From Mytilus trossulus (lineage: Eukaryota > Mollusca > Bivalvia > Mytilida > Mytilidae), in assembly GCF_036588685.1 (NCBI RefSeq), contig NC_086386.1, forward strand, positions 33,843,883 through 33,907,882: DNA of 64,000 nt, in the 5' to 3' direction. This document shows, piece by piece, positions 1-8,561 of the stretch. Every line of letters starts with the position of its first letter. Positions within the stretch are counted from its first letter, which is position 1. A program made the position numbers and the translations under genes. The notes beneath the pieces are model-generated. The model made no database searches, was not told the origin of the DNA, and worked only from the letters and a program-made list of their open reading frames with translations.

Positions 1-530
1 GTGCGGACCTTGCCGCTTTTATGTTTTTTGATGTTGTAACTGTAGATTGTACAGTGTATATGTGTTTTATATGCGGACCTGGCCGCTTGTATCACGGACC
101 TGGCCGTGATTTTCTGTCCTTGAAGGATAGGATATTGCATATCTTTCCATGTCTTGTATTGGAACTTGATGCTAAAATGAATGAATGAATTTTGAGTAAA
201 CATTTTCTTGATTCGAACTTTGATACTTTTTAGTTTTTTGATTTTGTAACTGTAGATTGTACATTGTACATGTGTTAAATATGCGGACCTGGCCGCTTGT
301 ATCACGGACCTTGCCGTGATTTTCTGTCCTTGAAGGATAGGATATTGCATATCTTTCCATGTCTTGTATTGAAACTTGATGCTTTATGTGGACCTTGCCG
401 TTTTATGTTTTTTGGTGTTGTAACTGTAGATTGTACAATGTACATGTGTTTTTAATATGCGGACCTGGCCGCTTCACGGTATCACGAACCTGGTCGTGAT
501 TCTCTGTACTTGATGGATAGGCGAAACCAA
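1..530. repeat. GC-box minisatellite, about 3 units, cut by window start
   Basis: A long-period tandem array. The phrase TGTAACTGTAGATTGTAC recurs near 36, 247 and 420 (steps of about 211 and 173 bp), and GCGGACCTGGCCGC recurs near 72, 282 and 459. Each unit carries short self-complementary boxes of the form GCGG-acctgg-CCGC and CACGG-acctgg-CCGTG, which can form small hairpins. The array continues off the left edge. No credible gene is seen; the small minus-strand frame here is repeat sequence. Confidence 0.8.
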
Positions 531-1013
531 TACAAAAGAAAGAATTTAACTTTCTATTTAACCTGTATCATGATAATTCTAACCTGTCCAACTGTATGTT
601 AATTTGTATGTTATAATTGGCTTATACTTGATATTTTAGATACAAAGAACTCTCGCTTATAATAATGAGTGATATCAGTTTTCATAAAACACACGGTGAC
701 ACTATATATAGTTCACAATAGCAAGACCGATATTTATTGACAAGGTAGTATAGTTATGATAGCAAGTACTGATAAACCGACTTATTCACTTAATTATCAA
801 GTCTTAAGATTGATTCTTCGGAGTACATCTTTGCTCTTTGCAGCCCCAAGAAGATACCTTAGTATTGTGTAAAATATATAAGCCTTCATCTTATACTAGA
901 ACCAGATAGCTTTAAGCGCAATAGGGTTAGACAAAAATAATTTAGTTTGTATAGTTTACGAAGAGGAGGCGCTTCTGTTTCTTATACCTTGGCACTCTTT
1001 CGCCTTTTGTCTC
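531..1013. other. AT-rich intergenic DNA, nothing recognised
   Basis: No coding frame of note, no RNA gene and no obvious repeat pair within the window. Confidence 0.5.
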
Positions 1014-1739
1014 GACTGGATGCTGCAAACCTACATCCCATAGTATATTGTGTTTTGTGTTATTAAGCCTTGTATAGAAAAGAAATGCTTTATGTTCGGT
1101 TAAACCCGTGAAAAAGAACATAAATAAATTTCTTTTCGTTATAAGGCTTAACTTATACCGTTATGCGTAGTAATTTGCACGGGTGAATCCATACCTAAGC
1201 GGGAATTAAATCATTCGACGGTTTGCATTCAATCAGTCTACACGTTTAATTCAATTGCTGTTAAGGTCTGTTTGACTTTTATTTTATTTTTTTGTTTTGA
1301 AACAAAAACAATTGTTGTTCTTTAGGACTGGTACTGTCTTTCACACGTATATTAAGATTATTCTTATAGAATTGTACAATTCAAAAGATGCACATGTATA
1401 CTGTCCAAAGTTACAGTATTTAATCAATTTTCTCTTTTCATTCATTTACATGTAGTTGTGAATTGTTTCTAATTTTTGCAATTATATTTTGTAGATTGTT
1501 CAGGCTGTTGATCATACTTCTAGTGAAGATAATGTGATAAGGACTGTCTTTTGGCGTAATGCCTGCCATTCAAAATGCAAAAAAGTTTTTTCACGTGATA
1601 TTATGTTCCGAATGAAATTATTAAAAGACTGGATGCTGCAAACCTACATCCCATAGTATATTGTGTTTTGTGTTATTAAGCCTTGTATAGAAAAGAAATG
1701 CTTTATGTTCGGTTAAACCCGTGAAAAAGAACATAAATA
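1014..1739. repeat. 113-bp perfect direct repeat flanking 500 bp
   Basis: Positions 1014-1126 and 1627-1739 appear identical (GACTGGATGCTGCAAACC ... AAAGAACATAAATA). They enclose 500 bp without a coding frame. The layout resembles a very small terminal-repeat retrotransposon derivative, or a recent local duplication. I could not find a target-site duplication or a convincing primer-binding site, so the class is open. Confidence 0.75.
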
Positions 1740-1767
1740 GAGATCATTATTACACAAGCTCAAACTA

Positions 1768-3130
1768 CGGGGCGCCGAATGGGACTCTTGTGGTTTTGTA
1801 CAAAATTCAATTCTGTCATAACAAAATCATTTTTGTCTTACAAAACTATGTGCTACAGACTTGTTTTGTGAGAACTTCAATTTTGTGATGACAAAATTCA
1901 TTTGTGTTGACAAAATTCATTTTTGTAGACAAAATTCATATTTGTCATGACAAAAGTCAATTTTGTGTAAAAAGGTATGCAGATATAAACATATTTGCAT
2001 ACAAAATTGACTTTTGTTACCTGATATGGAAATTAAATCACAAAAGTCAATTGTGTGAGGTAAGATTCAATTTTGTGAGACAAAATTAAGTTTTGATGGA
2101 CAAAATTAAGTTTTGATGGACAAAATTGACTTTTGTGAGACAAAATTCAATTTTGTCAATTTTGTTGAGACAAAAATCAATTTTGTCAATTTTGTTGAGA
2201 CAAAAGTCAATTTTGTCAATTTTGTTGAGACAAAAGTCAATTTTGTTAATTTTGTTGAGACAAAAGTCAATTTTGTTGAGACAAAAATCAATTTTGTCAA
2301 TTTTGTTGAGACAAAAGTCAATTTTGTCAATTTTGTTGAGACAAAAGTCAATTTTGTCAATTTTGTTGAGACAAAATTCAATTTTGTAACAACAAAATTG
2401 ACTTTTATGAGACAAAATTGACTTTCGTGAGACAAAATTGACTTTCGTGAGACAAAAATCAATTTTGTTGAGACAAAATTCAATTTTGTCAATTTTGTTG
2501 AGACAAAATTCAATTTTGTCATTTTTGTTGAGACAAAATTCAATTTATCAATTTTGTTGAGACAAAAGTCAATTTTGTCTCACATTGGTCAATTTTGTCT
2601 CACAAAAGTCAATTTTGTCAATTTTGTTGAGACAAAATTCAATTTTGTCATTTTTGTTGAGACAAAATTCAATTTTGTCATTTTTGTTGAGACAAAATTC
2701 AATTTTGTCAATTTTGTCTCACATTGGTCAATTTTGTCTCACAAAAGTCAATTTTGTCAATTTTGTTGAGACAAAAGTCAAGTTTGTCAATTTTGTCTCA
2801 CAAAAATCAATTTTGTGTAACAAAAGTCGATTTTGTATGCAAATAAGTTCACAGAAACCAAACTAAACTAATTTGAATACAAAATTCACTTTTGTCGCCC
2901 AATTTTCAAATTAGATAACAAAAGTCAAGTCTGTGTAACAAAAATGAATTTTGTCATGACAAAAGTGACTTTTGTCCGCTGTTAGATAATTTTGTATGAC
3001 AAAATTTTAAATTAGTAGTATGATACAAATTTTGTTAAACTGAACTCATTTTTGTTGAACAAAAGTCACTTTTGTCCGTACAAAATTGAATTTTGAGTAC
3101 AAAACCACAAGAGTCCCAGTCGGCGCCCCG
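1768..3130. mobile_element. Non-autonomous TIR element with self-complementary array, copy 1
   Basis: The element starts CGGGGCGCCGAATGGGACTC and its other end is the near-perfect reverse complement, giving terminal inverted repeats of about 33-35 bp. TA lies directly outside both ends (1766-1767 and 3131-3132), consistent with the TA target duplication of Tc1/mariner-type elements. The interior (about 2086-2830) is a degenerate tandem array of about 30-bp units combining ACAAAAGTCAATTTTGT and CAATTTTGTTGAG, so each unit is partly self-complementary. Open frames here on both strands (repeats of the type KLTKLTFVST) are products of the array and not genes. No transposase is present. A second copy lies at 17906-19288 in the same orientation. 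Confidence 0.85.
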
Positions 3131-3236
3131 TACAAACACATCAAACGAATGAATAACAATTGTCATTTTCCTGACTTGGTACCAGCATTTTCTTATTTTG
3201 AAAAAGGTGACTTAAACCTCGTTTTATAGCTAGCTA

Positions 3237-4065
3237 AACCTCTCACTTGCATGACAGTCGTATCAAATTATTTTATATTGAAAACGATGTGTGAACAAAA
3301 CAAACAGCCATAATAAGTAAATATGTCTAAAATGGGTTTACAGCAGTCAACATTGTGTTCTAATCCAAATCACTATACAAGTAAACAACTGAACTAAATT
3401 TTAATTTGCGTATAGTTAAGCGTTTACTTTTCTACATTGGCTAGAGGTATAGGGGGAGGGTTGAGATCTCACAAACATGTTAAACCCCGCCGGATGTTTG
3501 CGCCTGTCCCAAGTCAGGAGCCTCTGGCCGTTGTTAGTCTTGTATTATTTTAATTTTAGTTTCTTGTGTACAATTTGGAAATAAGTATGGCGTTCATTAT
3601 CACTGAACTAGTATATATTTGTTTAGGGGCCAGCTGAAGGACGCCTCCGGGTGCGGGAATTTCTCGCTACATTGAAGACCTGTTGGTGACCTTCTGTTGT
3701 TGTTTTTTTCTACGGTCGGGTTGTTGTCTCCTTGACACATTCCCCATTTCCATTGTCAATTTTAAATATGTAACAAAGAAACACAAAAGGCATACAGAAA
3801 TATCACGTTAGCAAAAATAAAAGACAAGAATAAAAAAATGTATAATAGCAGAATGACATAATGATGAGGTGAATAAGTACAGAGCCACATGTAATACAGA
3901 AACACAAACTGACATATAGATAAAGCACATACGCAAAAGTGAAAGACAAGAATACATAGAATCATTACACAATGATGGGATGTTTAAGTACAGAGCAACG
4001 TCATATATATCAAAGATACAAGAATAAAGACATATAGACAAAGCATATTAGCAAAAAGGAAAGAG
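3237..4065. repeat. Dispersed mussel repeat, interrupted by another repeat
   Basis: The left part (about 3237-3400, beginning AAACCTCTCACTTGCATGAC) and the right part (about 3768-4065, rich in ACAAAGAAACACAAAAGGCA) correspond to a repeat that is continuous at 16190-16430. Here it is split by the unit at 3436-3764. The right part is itself duplicated in tandem (CAAAGAAACACAAAAGGC-like phrases near 3775, 3900 and 4020). The small minus-strand frames are repeat-derived. Confidence 0.65.
3436..3764 (+). repeat. High-copy mussel repeat (GCGCCTGTCCCAAGTCAGG family)
   Basis: Begins TTGGCTAGAGGTATAGGG and runs to TTCCATTGTCAATTTTAA. A second long copy is at 24990-25380, a partial copy at 7560-7650 and a degenerate copy at 13140-13325. 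No coding potential. Confidence 0.8.
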
Positions 4066-4574
4066 GAATACAATCGAGACCGAAATCGTCTTTTTTGTTA
4101 CGGATATATTATAATGTAGGAAGGGACTGTTATTGCTGTTAGTTTTAATGAAATTAAGTAACTTTGGGTAAATTTTGGCAGAAAATTTATTGAATTTTTA
4201 TATACTTAAGGACAAAATATCATCACGATAAAGGTAGGTTTTTTTTACTTTGTCAATAAAATTGAATGTATACGAATCTTTACTGTGTTTTATTATACTT
4301 TGTAGTTTATTACAAAAAAATTACCGAGTCTGATTTCAAAGCGGTGCAACTGATGCCCATAAGAATACATTTCTTATTTGCTAGGTAAACCGTCATATTA
4401 ACATTACCTTTGTTTACAGCCCATTGTAAAAGTTGCTTTTGTTGTCATCAGCTAATCGATGAAGAATGGGTAGCCAATTTATAGAAAATGATTAGGCGGC
4501 CGTCTATTAGTCTGAGTATATTTAGAATAGCCTATACAGTCCATGGTTCAACTGACAAGCGAGTAAATATCAGC

Positions 4575-4712
4575 TGTGAGTAATTGATGCACACTCAGGT
4601 AGCTGTAAACGACAGTGACCTGTGAGTAATTGATGCACACTCAGGTAGCTGTAAACGACAGTGACCTGTGAGTAATTGATGCACACTCAGATAGATGTAA
4701 ACGATAGTGACC
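4575..4712. repeat. 46-bp tandem repeat, 3 units
   Basis: Units start at 4575, 4621 and 4667 with TGTGAGTAATTGATGCACAC. The first two appear identical and the third has a few substitutions. Confidence 0.95.
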
Positions 4713-4769
4713 TGTGTGCAATCTTAACATCACAATAAATTAAATAACTTACCAAAATTCTACTCACAT

Positions 4770-5160
4770 CTGTAATTAATGGTTGTCGTTTGTTGCTATG
4801 TTACATATTGGTTTTTCGTTCTTTTTTTTACATAAATTATAAGTAAGTAAGTATATATAAGTAAGTAAGTAAAACTTTATTTGGATTCGGCATATTGACA
4901 AACAATACAATCTAATGAGCTTTTCACCGAACATAAAAACATATGCAATAACAAATAAACAAGGCATGCAGCATGCAATAAATAATAAAAAGCAGCATCA
5001 AAAATTAACTCTAACCAAATAGCATATACAGGTATCTTGCAACAAACCAAAACGTGTATATGAAGCACTAAAAATTTTAAAAATTTGTTTAAAAATTATT
5101 TTTTAAATATTTTTTTTATAATACCGTTAGTTTTTCTCGTTTTACTTGTTTTATATTTGT
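4770..5160. other. AT-rich spacer with GTAA microsatellite
   Basis: Contains (GTAA)n near 4841-4872, then AT-rich sequence with low-complexity runs. Open frames on the minus strand look like chance. Confidence 0.5.
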
Positions 5161-5164
5161 CATT

Positions 5165-5312
5165 TCGCGGCCTTTTATATCTGACTGTTTGGTATGGACT
5201 TTGCTCATTGTTGAACGCCGTACTGTCACCTATGGTTGTTACTTTCTGTATTATTTGATCTCTTTTCAAGAGATGTCACACTGGCAATCATACCACATCT
5301 TCCTTTTTTATA
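5165..5312 (+). repeat. SINE-like mussel repeat, longest copy
   Basis: Runs from GCGGCCTTTTATATCTGACT to CAATCATACCACATCTTCC. Related copies: 7222-7308, 11838-11910, 13968-14062 and 25052-25148 on plus; 59585-59700 and 62205-62300 on minus (seen as GAAGATGTGGTGTGATTGCC). The shared core is the phrase reading 'tctcattggca-tcataccacatctt'. Confidence 0.75.
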
Positions 5313-5802
5313 TAAATAGGTTAAAAGTACAAGATCTTATGATCCTTTTGTTGTGCGCCAATTGTTGGGCAGGTTATCATGGTTACGATACGATATTGTA
5401 TGAAACAGTTTTCTTCCCAGAAGAATAAGCTTTTCAAATTTTCAAGTATTAATCAAGTTCCTTAATAACTTGATAATTTAATGGTATTTGAAAACATGAC
5501 TTTAACTTGTTTAATTTATACATTGTTGTTCATCAATATAATATACGATACGTATTCGTATGCTTGTAATGCAAAGACTGCCTTACAATGTAGAGTACCC
5601 AAAGCATATAGTTGTGTGTTGATGAAAGCAATACACAAGGTTCTAGATTTGTTCGCTGGAGTGATGCATGACAACTTTCAACATATAATGTTAACACAGT
5701 GGTTTCCAAACTCATACTGTTTCATGTATTTTTACTTTTTTGGGATATGCTTTCCAAACGCTACAAAATCATTTGTGAAATAGTTTTATGAGCAGTATGT
5801 GC

Positions 5803-6813
5803 CTATAGGGTATCACTAAACGGCTTATTTCTCTTAAATAAAATTTCAGCCTTTGTCCATTTTTTATAATCCTGTTTAATGTCCTCTGGTACATCTGGCT
5901 CAAAACCATGAGCTTCCATAAAATCTACTATAAATTTGCCGTCATTGTCATAATTATCACTTCGATGATGAATAAATTCCATTAGCACTGCTTCAACGTT
6001 AACTTTTTTGAAGAATTTGTATGCACCATTCAGAACCATATCTTCAAATTGATGAACATCCATTTTTATAATAGCTTCTTTGAATTGAAAAATTTCTAAA
6101 AGATCATCAAGGACAATTGACTCAACGATTTCTATGCCTTCCGATTTGCGTAAGTCAACATGAGTCAATCCCATATTACCTGGCTCCGTCTCAATTACGA
6201 CTGGTTTACGTTTATCTGATATTACGTTGTGTATGATAGACATCCTATCACTTACTCCTGCTTTTTTCATCGAGGCATACAATCGCTTTACACTTGATTT
6301 CAAACATTCCACCGCTACAACTGTGTATCCAAGAGCTGCTATAGCAATTGAGAACGACCCAACGAATGCACCCAAGTCCAAGAAAACAGCATTAGGAAAA
6401 CGTTTCATGTACTGGATCATTATTTTAACGTTGTACGGTTCATATTCACCTTTCATGATAATATCGCTTGACACATATTCATCAATTTCCATTGGATAAA
6501 CGTAGATTGGAGTATTTGGTGGATTGTTCAGATGAGCTAAGACAAAGTCGTCAGTAATTTTACCATCACTAAGGCGTGTATCTATAACCCATCCTCGCGA
6601 GTCCCTTGTTATCACTTTACCAAAAGCGTCTTCTTCCGTGTAAATATTATTAGTAAATTGTCCAAGATTTTCTGGTGTGGTCTTTTTTATGAATTCTTTA
6701 ACTAACCACAATAATACTAGAAGTGCTATTGTCTTAAGCAGAAGTTGCAATTGCTCGTTACGTCCCATTTCTGTCATGACCCTTTTAAAAAAAGACGTTA
6801 TTAAAAAAAACAT
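5803..6813 (-). CDS. FkbM-family SAM-dependent methyltransferase, membrane-anchored
   Basis: A single uninterrupted 336-codon frame. Residues about 21-42 (LQLLLKTIALLVLLWLVKEF) form one hydrophobic segment, suggesting a type II membrane anchor with the catalytic part in the lumen or outside. A Rossmann methyltransferase follows: motif I FLDLGAFVGS (144-153), motif II VVAVE (165-169), and the FkbM-type block IIKMDVHQFE (248-257) near an MEFI strand. FkbM proteins O-methylate sugars or other small acceptors; the substrate cannot be read here. Met13 or Met16 could be the true start, since both also precede the membrane segment. It may be an intronless gene or the last exon of a longer one. No partner gene is adjacent. 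The methyltransferase fold is clear; the biological role is unknown. Confidence 0.85.
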   Translation of the reverse strand: MFFLITSFFKRVMTEMGRNEQLQLLLKTIALLVLLWLVKEFIKKTTPENLGQFTNNIYTEEDAFGKVITRDSRGWVIDTRLSDGKITDDFVLAHLNNPPNTPIYVYPMEIDEYVSSDIIMKGEYEPYNVKIMIQYMKRFPNAVFLDLGAFVGSFSIAIAALGYTVVAVECLKSSVKRLYASMKKAGVSDRMSIIHNVISDKRKPVVIETEPGNMGLTHVDLRKSEGIEIVESIVLDDLLEIFQFKEAIIKMDVHQFEDMVLNGAYKFFKKVNVEAVLMEFIHHRSDNYDNDGKFIVDFMEAHGFEPDVPEDIKQDYKKWTKAEILFKRNKPFSDTL

Positions 6814-7221
6814 GATTATAAAACTTGATCAAACAGAATAGTAAAAATAAGATTAATGATGAGGAAAAGAAATTTGTCTTTTAACATGTCAGTTGAAGAA
6901 GAGTAGTATGAGGGTTGGTTAGTGATGCAAATACACATTATCACAGAAGCAAGGAGAGAACGCTTTACTTAAACAGATAACCGTGCTGACAAGACAAGCA
7001 GGATGACGGTCTGGATATGTTTATATATTTTTTAGCTTTTCTGAGTTCCCAAAAGCTCATCAGAAATCTAGTTCTGGGACCAAACGTGCTCTTGATTGTC
7101 CATATGTCGCGGCAAGTAGAGTTCGGACTGAAATTTGTTTCAACTAATCGTTGATGATACATCATATTTTAGATACAAACTTTTGGAGTATCTAAGTTGT
7201 GATATGATATACATTATTTAT

Positions 7222-7308
7222 TTGAAGACCCGACTTTGACCTATAATGGTACTTTTATAAATTGTGAATTGGAGTTGTGTCATCGACACTCATACCACAT
7301 CTTTTTAT
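7222..7308 (+). repeat. SINE-like repeat, partial copy
   Basis: ACTTTGACCTATAATGGTAC to CATACCACATCTTTTTATAT, same family as 5165-5312. Confidence 0.6.
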
Positions 7309-7559
7309 ATATCTATGTATGATGGTATGATAATTAACCTCTGACGTGAGGAATTGTGATTGGAATTCATATTATGAAGACATAATTTTCAATCAGTTTC
7401 ATTGGTGGCATGTCAGTAACTGAAAGTAGTCGTTTGTTAAAAAATGTATGTATCATTGTCATTTTGCTTAGTTTCCTTTGTTACTAATTCGGACATCGGA
7501 CTCGGACTTCTTTTAAACTGAGTTTTACTGTGCATATTGCTGTGTGTTTGTTTTTTAAA

Positions 7560-7650
7560 CATTGGCTAGAGGTATATGGGGAGGGTTAAGATCTCAAGAA
7601 AAAGGCACACCACGAATCATTTCTGCGCCTGTCGCCCAATCTCATATAAG
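7560..7650 (+). repeat. Partial copy of the 3436-3764 repeat
   Basis: ATTGGCTAGAGGTATATGGG through TTTCTGCGCCTGTC, then diverges. Confidence 0.6.
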
Positions 7651-8210
7651 TCATGCAATGGGATATATTGAATGCATAAGAAATAAAATCTCAATAGTTA
7701 CAAACTGTATTCGTTTTTATTTTTGAAATATATTGAATTTTAAAATTGTAAAATATCTTGATCAAATCTCAACTACTTTCTAAGATACGAATATCCAAAG
7801 ACAAGCGCTTTCTGCTAAACTTTTATCATCAGATTCCTCCATAACAACGAAATGACCCTTTAGGATGCATTTTTTTTCTTTTAAAACAATCAAAAAATGC
7901 TAAGCCAATTTCTGATTTTTAAACTTGTATATGTATAGAACTGATCTAAATTGATGAAAAAAGTAAGCTATGGTGTTTAAAAAAGTAAAATTTATGAGTT
8001 TAATAGATGAATATTTAATTTAATTTGTATTTTTGGATTATAAAACAAACCTTATATGTCATTATTGGTACACTACTGGTTTAACAGCACACTATAAGAT
8101 TATTAACATTTTAAAGTTCGGTTATAACCCTCTATCTGATATAGATATATTGTATGCATATTTTAAACATATTTTACTTAAATGATAATCAAGAAGTAAT
8201 CAATGATATT

Positions 8211-8561
8211 GTTACGGAGGAATTCAGTTTAATCAACTTTTTTGGGAGTGAAATAATATGACGTCCTTGTTGTTATATGCATGTATTATTGAACATTAAA
8301 CATGATGAAGTTCATAAATCTATTTTATGTTTCATGTTTGATAGTATCTACTCATTTATTCACACATCAATTTCTGTTACGGAGGAATCTCATATCACTT
8401 TTAGAACAAATATTTCATGTCAGTCATATATAGTTGCAAGTATAAAATAGCAACGTTATAAGTTTTAATACAAATAAACATGGACAAACAAAGAAATGTA
8501 ATAATTGAAAACAATGTGTCAGAAAAAGCCATTTAAGTTCAATGTTCTGTTACGGAGGAAT
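8211..8561 (+). promoter_or_regulatory. Left motif cluster, 3 copies of GTTACGGAGGAAT
   Basis: Exact copies at 8211-8223, 8376-8388 and 8549-8561, spaced 165 and 173 bp. The last lies within the 3' end of the transposase gene and encodes part of its final residues. Likely protein-binding sites at the element's left side. Confidence 0.7.

Noticed and set aside
2086-2866. Overlapping open frames on both strands encoding repeats such as KLTKLTFVST and DKIDFCLNKI
   Set aside because: They are read-through of the self-complementary tandem array. Frames exist on both strands and in several phases, as expected for repeats lacking stops.
5481-5783. 100-codon plus-strand frame with a hydrophobic start and several cysteines, like a small secreted protein
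   Set aside because: It lies antisense to the methyltransferase 3' flank, resembles no family I know, and composition is typical of AT-rich noncoding DNA. Possible but unsupported.
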